Shown in pieces: positions 14,458 through 23,024 of a DNA stretch of 64,000 bases (position 1 is its first letter; the number at the start of each line of letters is the position of its first letter). Source of the stretch: Luteipulveratus flavus (GTDB taxonomy: Bacteria > Actinomycetota > Actinomycetes > Actinomycetales > Dermatophilaceae); NCBI RefSeq assembly GCF_029439465.1, contig NZ_JAROAV010000032.1, positions 1 through 64,000 of the forward strand, in the 5' to 3' direction. The notes beneath the pieces were generated by a model, which was not told where the DNA came from, ran no database searches, and worked only from the letters and a program-made list of their open reading frames with translations. Both the position numbers and the translations under genes were made by a program.

Positions 14458-16116
14458 GTGCCGTCTGAGCAGACCTCGGCGATCCTCGTCGAGGACGTCG
14501 AGTTCGACATCGATCGGGCAGCACGCGACACGTTGCACTTCGGCACGCTGCGGCCAGGTCAGCGCGAGGCGCTCGAGGCGACGATGGCCGGACGCGACGT
14601 CCTCGCGGTGATGCCGACGGGACACGGCAAGTCGGCGCTCTACCAGCTGCCGGCGATCCTGCTCCAGGGGCTCACCATTGTCGTGTCGCCGCTCATCGCG
14701 CTGCAGCGTGACCAGGCGCAGGCGATCGGTCGGCTCGGGGCCGACGTCACCGCGTCCACGCTCAACTCCACGCAGGGCGTCCGCGCGACGGACAAGATCT
14801 GGGCGGCGCTGGAGGGCGGCGGTCGGCACGTCCTGTTCCTCGCGCCGGAGCAGCTGGCCCGGGATGAGGTCGTCGAGCGGCTCGCGGCGCTACGGCCGGT
14901 GATGCTCGTCGTCGACGAGGCGCACTGCGTGACCGCGTGGGGGCACGACTTCCGGCCGGACTACCTGCAGCTCGGGGCGGCGGTGCAGCGCTTCGGTCGC
15001 CCGCGGGTGCTCGCGCTGACCGCGACCGCGTCGTCGCTGGTGCGGGACGAGATCGTCGAGCGGCTGAGCATGCGCGACCCGCTGGTCATCGTCCGCGGCT
15101 TCGACCGGCCGAACATCCGCCTGGAGATGCGCCGTTCGATGGACGAGGCGGCCAAGCGGAACGCGGTGCTCGACACGGTCGCGGGGCTGCCGACGCCGGG
15201 GCTGCTGTACGTCTCCCGGCGGCGTGACACGACCGCGTACGCGGAGGCGCTGGCCGAGCGCGGGCTGAAGACGGTCGCGTATCACGGGGGTATGCGCGCG
15301 TCGGAGCGGAAGGCGGCGCACGAGCACTTCACCAGCGGCTCGGCGGACGTGGTGGTCGCGACGTCAGCGTTCGGGATGGGCATCGACAAGGCGGACGTGC
15401 GGTTCGTGGTGCACGCGGACGTGCCGGACTCGGTGGACAGCTACTACCAGGAGGTCGGGCGCGCGGGCCGCGACGGCGAGCCGGCCGAGGCGATCCTGTT
15501 CTACCGGCCGGAGGACTTCGGGCTGCACCGTTTCCACGCCGGCGGTGGCGGCGACGAGGACACGCTGCGCTCGGTCTACCACGCGCTGCGGAAGGCCGGC
15601 TCCGACGGCGTCCGGACGGCCGACCTGCGTCGCGACATCGACGCCTCGCCGCGAAGGGTCACCCAGTCGGTCAACCTGCTGGAGCAGGCGGGAGTCGTCC
15701 GGGTACGCCGGTCGCGGGCCTTCGCCAGCGACGTGAAGCCTGCCGAGGCCGTACGGCTCGCCGTCGAGATCGCCGACGCGGGTGAGCGGGTCGCGCAGAC
15801 GCGGGTGGAGATGATGCGCGGGTACGCGGAGACCGCCGGCTGCCGGCGACAGTTCCTGCTGCGCTACCTGGGTGAAGAGCTGGAAGAGCTGTGCGGCCAC
15901 TGCGACCAGTGCGAGGGCGGGGTCGACGACGTGCCCGAGGTCGACCGCGCGGGTGAGGTGTTCCCGACGAACACGCCTGTGCTGCACCAAGAGTGGGGCG
16001 AGGGCGTCGTGCTCGGCACGGAGGACGACCGGCTGACGGTGCTGTTCGAGCGCGAGGGCTACCGGACGCTGTCACTCCAGGCGGTGGTCGACAACGACCT
16101 CCTCACCGTCCGGTAG
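14458..16116 (+). CDS. recQ: RecQ-family ATP-dependent DNA helicase
   Basis: SF2 helicase of 552 residues that unwinds DNA 3' to 5' for recombination and fork repair. Motifs in order: TLRPGQREAL (motif 0), MPTGHGKSALYQ (Walker A), VVDEAHCVTAWGHDFRPDY (DEAH plus the RecQ aromatic-rich loop), LTATAS (III), and QEVGRAGRDGEP (VI). The RecQ zinc-binding region follows with Cys-rich CRRQFLLRYLG and LCGHCDQC. Instead of an HRDC domain the C-terminus has a short beta-barrel-like module (LHQEWGEGVVLG to LTVR). The start is GTG 14458; an ATG at 14439 is in a different frame and stops early. REP-like repeats flank it on both sides. Confidence 0.95.
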   Translation: MPSEQTSAILVEDVEFDIDRAARDTLHFGTLRPGQREALEATMAGRDVLAVMPTGHGKSALYQLPAILLQGLTIVVSPLIALQRDQAQAIGRLGADVTASTLNSTQGVRATDKIWAALEGGGRHVLFLAPEQLARDEVVERLAALRPVMLVVDEAHCVTAWGHDFRPDYLQLGAAVQRFGRPRVLALTATASSLVRDEIVERLSMRDPLVIVRGFDRPNIRLEMRRSMDEAAKRNAVLDTVAGLPTPGLLYVSRRRDTTAYAEALAERGLKTVAYHGGMRASERKAAHEHFTSGSADVVVATSAFGMGIDKADVRFVVHADVPDSVDSYYQEVGRAGRDGEPAEAILFYRPEDFGLHRFHAGGGGDEDTLRSVYHALRKAGSDGVRTADLRRDIDASPRRVTQSVNLLEQAGVVRVRRSRAFASDVKPAEAVRLAVEIADAGERVAQTRVEMMRGYAETAGCRRQFLLRYLGEELEELCGHCDQCEGGVDDVPEVDRAGEVFPTNTPVLHQEWGEGVVLGTEDDRLTVLFEREGYRTLSLQAVVDNDLLTVR

Positions 16117-16124
16117 CCGCTGCT

Positions 16125-16258
16125 CCGCCGGTCGAGCAGCGCCGGAGCGCGCGGAGGCGCCTGCCATTCCGCCGGTCGAGTAGCGCCGGAGCTTGCCATT
16201 CCGCTGGTCGAGTAGCGCCGGAGCGTGCGGAGGCGCGTATCGAGACCCCGTGAGTCAC
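16125..16258. repeat. three tandem REP-like copies
   Basis: Three consecutive copies of CCGCYGGTCGAGYAGCGCCG fill the 158-bp gap after recQ. Copies 1 and 2 end in a shared TGCCATT joint, and copy 3 has the complete GTGCGGAGGCGCGTATCGAGACCCCG tail. It is the same family as the element before recQ; recQ is thus bracketed by these repeats. Confidence 0.85.
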
Positions 16259-16274
16259 AGGGAGACTCGGCCGG

Positions 16275-17207
16275 CTACTGGTTGACCAGCCGGTTCTTGG
16301 CCGCGAGCACCTGCAGCTGCTGAGTCGGGCCGGCGACGTCGATGGTGCCCGGCACATCCACCCAGGCCCCGCCGCCAAGCCGGAACTGCCCCCCGTACGT
16401 CGCGGTCGACGACACCGTCACCGTGGCCGGTTTGGCGTAGGCGTGCGTGACGTCACCCGTCGGGTACGGCCCACCGAGCGAGGTGGTCGTCGTCGAGGCG
16501 CCGTCGCCGAAGGAGTAGGTGACCTGCTTGAACCGCGGCCGGACCTCCACCCGCTGCCCCAGCAGCGTCACCGCCCGCACCTCGTCGGGCTGAAAGCCCT
16601 CGGTCGGCCAGGACACCTGGAAGTAGGTCGGCAACGTCACCAATGTCTTGTTGCCCACCGGCTGCATCGACAAGGCAGGCTTCGCGAACGCTGTGTGCGA
16701 CCACGCCTCCTTGATCATCGCCATCGTGAGCTGCGGCTTGCTGTCACCGGGCACCTTCTCCGGCCAGCAGGTGTCACCGACCAGCTCCCAGCTGGACTTG
16801 TCCCCGCCAGGTCCGAGCAGCCTCCGGAACACGCGCGAGTAGGGGCCGGTCGCGTTCGGGACTGTCGTGCACGCGGTGAGTGCGTTCGCACAGCCCAACG
16901 CATCGGGATCGTCCGGGTCGGCGTTCGCGCACGCCAGCGTTGTCGTGTACTCATACGGCACCAGCATGGGCTCCCCCGTTCCCTTGCCGCTGCCGTTACC
17001 CGTTGGCTTCCACTCACCCTTCTTCTCGAACACGTGGTCCTGTCGGAGCCCGACATGTACCCCGCCGTTTCGGACGCAGCTAACGATCACGCCACCGTCA
17101 CCGCAGTCGTCGGCGACTGCGGTTGGGATGTTCGCCAAGAGTTGGCATCCAAAAAGCAGGACGAGGACGAATAGCAACCGAGAGCGTAACGGCGCTGCAT
17201 CTCTCAT
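16275..17207 (-). CDS. secreted PKD-like protein, copy 1
   Basis: Protein of 310 residues with a hydrophobic N-terminal signal sequence (LLFVLVLLFGCQLL then AVADD). The middle carries several Cys (CANADPDDPDALGCANA, WPEK). The C-terminal third resembles a PKD beta-sandwich: FGDGA, GPYPTGDVTHAYA and VTVSSTATYGGQF. Its homolog at 42163-43068 shares long identical stretches, such as VGDTCWPEKVPG and QLTMAMIKEAW. It overlaps the upstream DUF6318 lipoprotein gene by ATGA, as the second copy does, so the pair is a conserved two-gene unit. It is likely a surface protein acting with the lipoprotein. Function unknown. Confidence 0.82.
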   Translation of the reverse strand: MRDAAPLRSRLLFVLVLLFGCQLLANIPTAVADDCGDGGVIVSCVRNGGVHVGLRQDHVFEKKGEWKPTGNGSGKGTGEPMLVPYEYTTTLACANADPDDPDALGCANALTACTTVPNATGPYSRVFRRLLGPGGDKSSWELVGDTCWPEKVPGDSKPQLTMAMIKEAWSHTAFAKPALSMQPVGNKTLVTLPTYFQVSWPTEGFQPDEVRAVTLLGQRVEVRPRFKQVTYSFGDGASTTTTSLGGPYPTGDVTHAYAKPATVTVSSTATYGGQFRLGGGAWVDVPGTIDVAGPTQQLQVLAAKNRLVNQ

Positions 17208-17833
17208 GCTGTTCCGATCTGAATGTTCGCAATTCGCCAGCCCCCGTCCGACCAGGTCAGGAAGACGACGGTCTGGACCCCCTTCACTGACTGGTAGCTC
17301 CGAACCACTGAACCGTCACGGGCGAGGACCGAGACGGGTTCTTGGTCAATGTCGACCTGAATGATCATGCCGCGCTCCGCGGTCAGGCGCCGGGCGTCAA
17401 GAACGCGCACGGCCGGCCCAGAATTTCGCTCACCCGATGAGGCCATCTTTTTGACGTTGGCGGCGAATCCCGAGCACGGCTTGCACGTTCCTAGGCCGTA
17501 CCCGTCGAGCAAGCCAGCGCTGGGCGACATCCGCACCCGGTTTAATTGGTCGTAGTAATGCTTGGCGAAGGCGATCGCAGCGGGCTCGGTGTTGGCGCGA
17601 GCGTCCGGCGGAACACCGGGTAGGCCGGGCCCCAACGCACTCGATGTGGGAGCGGCTGAGCTCGCGGGTACGGCGGTCGAGGTCGAGGTGGCCAGCGGCG
17701 TACTCGATGACGACGAGGGGGCGGTCGGCGAGCCGCCGGCGTCCGCGTCACCCCCGCAGCCGGACAGCGCACCGGCGCAGGCGACGGCAAGGACGGCAGC
17801 CGCGGCGGCCGTACGCACGGGTCGAGACAGCAT
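17204..17833 (-). CDS. DUF6318-like lipoprotein, copy 1
   Basis: Protein of 209 residues with a lipoprotein signal: an Arg-containing N-terminus, an Ala/Val-rich core and the lipobox LSGC. A Ser/Thr/Pro linker precedes a globular domain with AIAFAKHYYDQLN and a CKPC motif, features I associate with DUF6318. It is probably anchored to the outer face of the membrane. It is co-transcribed with the PKD-like gene via an ATGA overlap. A full paralog lies at 43065-43688 and a truncated relic at 20697-20853. The domain has no assigned biochemical role. Confidence 0.85.
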   Translation of the reverse strand: MLSRPVRTAAAAAVLAVACAGALSGCGGDADAGGSPTAPSSSSSTPLATSTSTAVPASSAAPTSSALGPGLPGVPPDARANTEPAAIAFAKHYYDQLNRVRMSPSAGLLDGYGLGTCKPCSGFAANVKKMASSGERNSGPAVRVLDARRLTAERGMIIQVDIDQEPVSVLARDGSVVRSYQSVKGVQTVVFLTWSDGGWRIANIQIGTA

Positions 17834-18135
17834 GAGTCAGAAGCCCCCTGAGATCTGGTCTAAGCCGTCGTGAGTATGTCGAGCCCGCACCCGACGTGGG
17901 GTGTTGCGAGCCTGACCAATCCCCGACGCCCCGATCCTGCCCGGAATGCCGACCACCCCGTGCGAGTCGTCCACAGGTGAGCCGGTCGGTCGGCAGGGGC
18001 CGGCCGTGCACCTTAGGCGTTCAGGACCAACGAGGTTCGCGTCATCCACAGCTGTGGATGGACCCGCGCGCGACGTCGTGACCTCGCCCAGGATCGACCC
18101 GACAGCACCGACGCGCGGCATGACGGGGGCAGGGC
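17834..18135. promoter_or_regulatory. divergent promoter region with DnaA-box-like palindrome
   Basis: This 302-bp gap separates the lipoprotein (minus) and WXG100-like (plus) genes. It contains TCGTCCACA at 17967-17975 and the perfect 18-bp palindrome CATCCACAGCTGTGGATG at 18043-18060, whose arms resemble DnaA boxes. Its left half matches the gap upstream of the relic at 20854 and the second lipoprotein copy at 43689 (shared CCCCGATCCTGCC-GGAA block), so the promoter region was duplicated with the gene. I see no additional gene. Confidence 0.6.
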
Positions 18136-18525
18136 ATGACGCAGTGGAACATCGCGCACGTCGACGCACTGGGCGTCGTGAGCCGCGCGGCCACCAGCGC
18201 GCTGGCGTACCAGGGGAAGTTCCGCGGCTACGAGACGGCGACGGGCACGCTCGGATCGGCGCTGACGTACAGCCCGCTGGTCGCCAAGGCCCTGTCGGAC
18301 CTCACCACCTCCGCTGTCGTGCCGCACCTGGACGAGGTCGCCGGGAGGACCGGCAGCGCGATTCGCGGCACGAACGCCGCGATCGGGTTCTACGAGCGCG
18401 GCCAGCTGGACATGGCCGCCGACGCCCAGCGCAACGCCGGACTCGCGCCCTGCCCCACACCGCCCGGCTCACGCCGTACGACCCCGAAAGCCCTGCGCCG
18501 CCCCGGCCGTGAGGCGCCCGAGTGA
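18136..18525 (+). CDS. WXG100-like small protein, DUF6507 type
   Basis: Protein of 129 residues, predicted mostly helical, starting MTQWNIAHVDALGVVSRA. A central small-residue region leads into GSAIRGTNAAIGFYERGQLDMAADAQRNA, the conserved block I associate with DUF6507. The tail is basic (ALRRPGREAPE). Proteins of this size and layout precede toxins exported by type VII-like routes. The toxin gene start overlaps its stop as GTGA. A 129-residue homolog at 51154-51543 holds the same position before the second toxin, and even the C-terminal RRPGRE is shared. It probably helps export or dimerise with the toxin's N-terminal domain. Confidence 0.8.
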   Translation: MTQWNIAHVDALGVVSRAATSALAYQGKFRGYETATGTLGSALTYSPLVAKALSDLTTSAVVPHLDEVAGRTGSAIRGTNAAIGFYERGQLDMAADAQRNAGLAPCPTPPGSRRTTPKALRRPGREAPE

Positions 18526-20213
18526 GTCTGACCGAGTGCGGGCTGCCGCCCATCGATGCGGGCCAGCCGATCCGCGACGCCGTGATCGACCTGACCGAAG
18601 CCGCCGGTGCGATCCACACCCACGCCGGCACGATCACCCGCGGGTGGACCGGTTTGGCGCACAGCTATCACGCGCCCGAGCAGCACCTCGTCCTCCAGGC
18701 GATGAGCCCCGCCGAGACCCACGCGCGCGACGCGGAGTCGCTCGCGCGCAAGGCCGGGTCCGCGCTGATCACGTACGCAAATCGCTGCGACGAGCTGCGC
18801 CGCACGAAATCCGTGCTGGCCAAGGACATTCGCGACCACAACGCGCGTCCCGAGGATCACGGCGGCTCACTGCTGGACAAGGCCGCGCGCTGGACCGGCA
18901 TCGACGAGCTCGGCCGGCTCGCCGTTGAAGAAGCGCTGTTGAACCGGTGCAACCAGCTGCAGGCCGACCTGGACGAGGCGCAACGCACCTGCGCGAACGC
19001 GCTCGGCCGGCTCTACTCCGTCGGCGCGCACTACGAGCCCGTCGGTCAGACCACCGTCACCGACCCGACCGTGTACGGACTCACCGCCGACGGGTACGGG
19101 CAGCTCGCGCGTGCCGGCGACACCCCGTGGGGCACACCGGCCGCGTGGCAGCACGCCGGCACGCTCACCCAGGTCTACCTGGTCGGTCGGGGAGGTGCCG
19201 ACAGCGTCGTCGGGCTGGTCGGACTCGTGGGCGACCTCGCGCAGGTGGGCACGACCAGGGAGTCGCGAGCCGCCTGGTCCGGGCTGTGGCAGCTGACCAC
19301 CGACCTCGGCACCGTGGCGAACCCGGCCGCCCTGCCGGCCACGCTGCTCGGCGTCGGCCCGGCGGGCGAGGCGCGTGGCCGGCTCTGGAGCACGGCCAAG
19401 GCCGGCGTGGGCTGGGACACATGGGGCACCTCTCCGTACTACACCGCGGGCGGCTTCCTGCCCGACGCGTTGAGCGCGTACGCCACCGGCGGCACGGCCG
19501 TCGCCGGTCGGACGGCGTTCAAGGGCGCGCTGAGCGCGGCGGCCCGGCGGTTGCCCGCGCGAGCCACCTCCATCGAGCGGCTCGCCTCGGCGCAGCGCGC
19601 ACTGGCCAGCAGCGCGGGGCGTCTGAACACGCGATCCCTTGACCAGGTCGCGCACCTGAGCGAGCGGCTGCCCTCCGGTCCGCGTCCCGCTCACGCGGCA
19701 GCGGGCAGCGGTTGGCGAACCCCGGCCGGCCCCACGCAGCACGACGGCGTCTGGCTCCACCAGGCCGACCAGCCGGCGGCAGCTGCGCGCCCGGACACCC
19801 GTACAGGGCCGACCCATGGCAGGTTGGACCCGGGCGTGTACGCAAGGAAGACCGTCAAGGCCCGGACGACGGCGTTGGACGCTGTCTTGAAGAACTGGGA
19901 CGGGATGCACGTCACCGTGGGACACGACGCCATTGCCTTAACGCGCGAACGGATGCACCACTTCCTTGCACGGCATCATCCTCAGTACTGGGACGGCAGC
20001 GTCAAGAAGCGTCAGTCATTTGTGGACCCCGAGACCTCACTTCAAGAGATGGAGCGACTGATTCGGGCGACTCTCTTCGCGAACCGACACATTATCGCCA
20101 CCACCGGAAGCGACTACCGCAAACTGAAGGCCCGGGTTGACGGAGCGACATGGGTGATGGCGATTGACAACGGATACATCAGAATGTTCTACCCGGAAGA
20201 GAAATCACTATGA
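18522..20213 (+). CDS. polymorphic toxin with uncharacterised C-terminal tip
   Basis: Protein of 563 residues. The N-terminal delivery region (about 1-110) is helical and homologous to the toxin at 49250-51157, sharing IRDAV-DL-EAAGA, HAPEQ-LVL-AM and the middle PVG-T-V-D-TVYG-T-DGY block. No enzyme motif is visible before residue 470. The last 86 residues (478-563) form the toxin tip: HHFLARHHPQYWDG, then ANRHIIATTG, and an end WVMAIDNGYIRMFYP. Clustered His, Arg and Tyr suggest a small RNase of the BECR type, but that is inference. The immunity gene follows with an ATGA overlap. Base composition drops in the tip. A degraded relative of this tip is at 48636-48838. Confidence 0.85.
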   Translation: MSLTECGLPPIDAGQPIRDAVIDLTEAAGAIHTHAGTITRGWTGLAHSYHAPEQHLVLQAMSPAETHARDAESLARKAGSALITYANRCDELRRTKSVLAKDIRDHNARPEDHGGSLLDKAARWTGIDELGRLAVEEALLNRCNQLQADLDEAQRTCANALGRLYSVGAHYEPVGQTTVTDPTVYGLTADGYGQLARAGDTPWGTPAAWQHAGTLTQVYLVGRGGADSVVGLVGLVGDLAQVGTTRESRAAWSGLWQLTTDLGTVANPAALPATLLGVGPAGEARGRLWSTAKAGVGWDTWGTSPYYTAGGFLPDALSAYATGGTAVAGRTAFKGALSAAARRLPARATSIERLASAQRALASSAGRLNTRSLDQVAHLSERLPSGPRPAHAAAGSGWRTPAGPTQHDGVWLHQADQPAAAARPDTRTGPTHGRLDPGVYARKTVKARTTALDAVLKNWDGMHVTVGHDAIALTRERMHHFLARHHPQYWDGSVKKRQSFVDPETSLQEMERLIRATLFANRHIIATTGSDYRKLKARVDGATWVMAIDNGYIRMFYPEEKSL

Positions 20214-20686
20214 AGATCGCGTCGCGATTCACCGTCGACGGAAAAACCTTCACGGACCTGTCGGACTCCCTGCCGCGCAAGCACTCTTGGTACGCGCTGA
20301 GTGGCACCATCGACCTCGAGTTGGGCGGCGTTGTCGTCCTGGACGATGAGACCTGGGATGAAGTCGGCCTCCTGTGGACCGCTCTGGGTGGAGCCCTCTC
20401 CGAGTTGGTGACCACGGATCACATCCGAATGGGCTTCCCTGGGCAAGAACTTTACCTGAATTTTCAGCGAGTTCGGGAACGGTACATCGATGTCAGCCTG
20501 GAGCGCGAGGCGGGACGGCGTGCCGTCGTCGGCGAATCCGATCTGTACGAGCTGTTCGGCCGCGGCGGTGTGAAGTTCTGGGAACGCATGCTGGAGGAGT
20601 ACCCCAAGGATGCCGATCGGGTGCAGTGGGAGATCGAGCGATCTCGCGGCTTCGTGAAACGTGCGCGCGATCTTCGATCAGCGTGA
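20210..20686 (+). CDS. immunity protein for the 18.5-kb toxin
   Basis: Protein of 158 residues without signal or membrane segment, as expected for a cytoplasmic antitoxin. It overlaps the toxin gene by ATGA. It is homologous to the product of 48181-48639: both carry D-E-WDEVG-LW---G--L, a PGQ segment and FW-RM---P-D--R---EIER. Since both copies sit directly behind the same kind of toxin tip, they are probably the cognate immunity family for it. I do not recognise a Pfam immunity family. Base composition is lower in GC than the neighbouring genes. Confidence 0.82.
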   Translation: MKIASRFTVDGKTFTDLSDSLPRKHSWYALSGTIDLELGGVVVLDDETWDEVGLLWTALGGALSELVTTDHIRMGFPGQELYLNFQRVRERYIDVSLEREAGRRAVVGESDLYELFGRGGVKFWERMLEEYPKDADRVQWEIERSRGFVKRARDLRSA

Positions 20687-20696
20687 CCGTCCGATG

Positions 20697-20853
20697 CAAC
20701 TGCTGGTCGAGCAGACGGTTTTTTGCCGGCACGACCTGTAGCTGCTGACTCGTAGCCGGAGACCTTTAATTCGGAGCAGCCGGACAGCACGCCGGCGCAG
20801 GCGACGGCCAGGACGGCAGCCGCGGCGGCCGTACGCGCAGGTCGAGACTGCAT
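20697..20853 (-). pseudogene. relic of a third PKD/DUF6318 pair
   Basis: Reading the minus strand, the first ~26 codons are a DUF6318-type lipoprotein signal (MQSRPARTAAAAAVLAVACA, then GVLSGC). A few codons later the sequence jumps into the last ~60 bp of the PKD-like gene: ACCTG-AGCTGCTGA and GGTT-TT-GCC line up with 16275-16330. An internal deletion therefore fused the start of the lipoprotein gene to the end of its partner and removed about 1.4 kb. The promoter-side sequence is still intact. It sits immediately behind the immunity gene. Confidence 0.8.
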
Positions 20854-21223
20854 GAGTCAGAAGCCCCCTGAAGTCTGGGTCTCAGCCGCCGTGAGTGCGC
20901 CGAGGACGCGCGCGACGTGCGGTCTTGGGGCCCGACCAATCTCCGACGCCCCGATCCTGCCCGGAACGTCGAACCGTCCGTGAAAGTTGTCCACAGCTGT
21001 GGATGGGCAGGGGTCCAGTCGTGTGATCTCGGGCATGATCGTGCCCGACCGAGCCGCTTTGGGTGCTGCCTCCTGGTGTCGGACCCTGTTGCCTATCAAC
21101 GGTTTTCAGGGTGGCTGCGGGGTCAAGCTTTGGTCAAGGATCGAGGTCCACGCACCCACGGGAGCGGCGACGACCGTTGGCTGTGGCTCGCGCCAGGTCA
21201 GCTCAACCAGGGGGACACTCACG
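20854..21223. promoter_or_regulatory. intergenic region with DnaA-box-like palindrome
   Basis: This 370-bp gap lies between the relic and the large lipoprotein gene. TTGTCCACA at 20987-20995 forms the left half of the perfect palindrome TCCACAGCTGTGGA (20990-21003). The part next to the relic matches the promoter regions of both intact lipoprotein copies. No convincing gene is present; short open frames lack ribosome-binding sites. Confidence 0.6.
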
Positions 21224-22870
21224 ATGCTCAACGCGCGCAAGCGACTCCAGACCTCCGTGCTCGCCGTCGCCCTCGGCGCCGGCGTCAGCGCGTGCGGCGG
21301 CGATGACCACGACGCGCGCACCATCAAGAAGGTGGTGATGGGCGGATCAGAGGTGACGAACCCGCAGGCACTGCTGGACGGTGCGCGCTCCCAGTTCCTC
21401 TCGGTCAACCAGGCGGCCATCGACGCCAAGTCGGCGTCGGTGTCCGACTCCTCCTCGTGCTTCTTCCGGCGGGAGTCGGCGGGCAGCGAGACCGTCGTGC
21501 CAAAGGTGTTCTGCGGGCCGATCCGGCGCGCGGGTAGCAGCGCCTCGCAGGTCTGGGACACCTACGACGCGAGCGTGATGGCCACGGACGATCCCGCGGT
21601 GCTCGCGACCGTCGCCACGGAGTCGAACGCCGTCCTCGGCAACGGGGTGCAGCAGAGCACGACGGTCGACCCCGGTCTGCTCGTCCGGCCCGACGGCGCG
21701 ACCCCCGGCGACGGCAGCAAGCTCGCCGAGCCGCAAGCCCCGCAGTCCACGCTGCGCGACTACGCGGCGCTGCTGCCCGAGGCGGGCCAGCAGACAGGCT
21801 TCACCTTCAAGAACCTCACCTCGCCCGCTCGCCTCGTCACGCCGTCGGCGACGATCACGGTCGAGGCGGAGGCCCAGCCCACGACCGTGCCCGGCATGAT
21901 CGACCACCCGACACCCGCCGACGACGACACTGGCTGGTCCGAGTCCGACTCACCGGACACCGAGACGGCGCCTGCACCGGTGCCGTCGGCTCCCGCGGTG
22001 CCGTCACGTGCCGCGGAGGGCCAGCAGCTGCGCGCGTACCGCGTCACGATCGAGCCGGGCGGCCCGTACCCGGACCCGAACGCGAGCACGAGCTACGGGT
22101 ACAGCACCGACTCCCGGGCGAAGGACGCCTCCACCAGCCTGTCGATCTCGGTCGGGGGCCAGCGGCTGTCCGTCCACGGCGCCACGATCGGCGAGGACAC
22201 CTCGTACGGCGACGAGTCCGAGCAGACGACCGTCGCCATCACCTGCAAGAGCCTGCCCTGCTCGAAGGGTGCGGAGCGGCAGTCGTACGTCCTCTTCGTC
22301 TCGTCCGCGAACGGTCAGGCGGCCAGCCTCAGAGCGACCGTCGACGGTCAGGCGCTGTCCCTCCCGCTCACCGGCGGCGCCCCGACCGGGTCGGTGTCGA
22401 CGGTCGGTAACACCCGAAAGAACCTGCAGCAGCAGACCAACGTGACGTGGCCCTCGCAGGAGGTGAAGGTCGGCTTCGACCCCGAGTACAAGGAGTACGA
22501 CAAGACGGCCACGTTCGGCGGCGGTGTCCCGGTCGTCTTTCTGACGCCGTTCGACACCCGGATGGGGTGGGCTCCGAAGGGTCAGGCGTGGTTGGAGGTC
22601 CCGGTGACCAACCGGCCGGACACCGACACCGATTTCCAGGTCGCCGGATCCGCGTACTGGCTGGAGACCGGCGCGGGTCGCGTGTCCGAGGAGGCCGACG
22701 CCGGCTCGGACTCGACCGTCGTGTTCAAGGTGCCCGAGAACTTCACCACCGGCACGGTGAAGTATCAGCCGAGCGGCTCGGTCAAGGGCGTGAACACCGA
22801 CGGCATCCTGACCAAGCCGTTCAAGCTCGCCCAGCCGATGGTGGTGTCCGTCTCGATCCCCGCCGGCTGA
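21224..22870 (+). CDS. large secreted lipoprotein of unknown function
   Basis: Protein of 548 residues with a lipoprotein signal ending in VSAC-GG; ATG 21224 has AGGGGGA upstream. Two short Cys-containing stretches (SSSCFFRRES and VFCGPI; ITCKSLPC) suggest disulfides. A Pro/Asp/Ser/Thr-rich linker near residue 235 divides an N-terminal domain from two predicted beta-rich C-terminal domains. Residues 265-400 and 400-548 contain extended alternating hydrophobic patterns typical of beta-sandwiches. No enzyme motif or transporter-binding signature is seen. The frame could extend upstream to 20987, but that would lose the signal peptide. Confidence 0.8.
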   Translation: MLNARKRLQTSVLAVALGAGVSACGGDDHDARTIKKVVMGGSEVTNPQALLDGARSQFLSVNQAAIDAKSASVSDSSSCFFRRESAGSETVVPKVFCGPIRRAGSSASQVWDTYDASVMATDDPAVLATVATESNAVLGNGVQQSTTVDPGLLVRPDGATPGDGSKLAEPQAPQSTLRDYAALLPEAGQQTGFTFKNLTSPARLVTPSATITVEAEAQPTTVPGMIDHPTPADDDTGWSESDSPDTETAPAPVPSAPAVPSRAAEGQQLRAYRVTIEPGGPYPDPNASTSYGYSTDSRAKDASTSLSISVGGQRLSVHGATIGEDTSYGDESEQTTVAITCKSLPCSKGAERQSYVLFVSSANGQAASLRATVDGQALSLPLTGGAPTGSVSTVGNTRKNLQQQTNVTWPSQEVKVGFDPEYKEYDKTATFGGGVPVVFLTPFDTRMGWAPKGQAWLEVPVTNRPDTDTDFQVAGSAYWLETGAGRVSEEADAGSDSTVVFKVPENFTTGTVKYQPSGSVKGVNTDGILTKPFKLAQPMVVSVSIPAG

Positions 22871-22895
22871 ACGATTGACGACCCGGAGGCGCCCG

Positions 22896-22934
22896 TTATC
22901 CACACCTCCCGAGCGAGTCGAGCCGCTGTCCACA
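22896..22934 (+). promoter_or_regulatory. DnaA-box-like sites before the J-domain operon
   Basis: A perfect TTATCCACA (22896-22904) and a near match CTGTCCACA (22926-22934) lie in the 154-bp gap before the 23,025 gene. They may mark a promoter-proximal regulator site; a replication origin is unlikely because no dnaA, dnaN or box cluster is present. Confidence 0.45.
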
Positions 22935-23024
22935 AGCCGCACCTCGGAAGCCACACCACGTCGGCGAGCGTGCGTACGATCCACACGGCGGATGGGGAGC
23001 TGCACCAACAAAGGGGAGTCTGGC

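Noticed and set aside
18522-20213. EndoU nuclease toxin tip
   Set aside because: The RHHPQYW and C-terminal MFYP pattern does not show the EndoU His-His-Lys arrangement; left unassigned.
22896-22934. Replication origin
   Set aside because: DnaA-box-like sequences are few and scattered through the window; there is no dnaA, dnaN, parAB or clustered AT-rich element.
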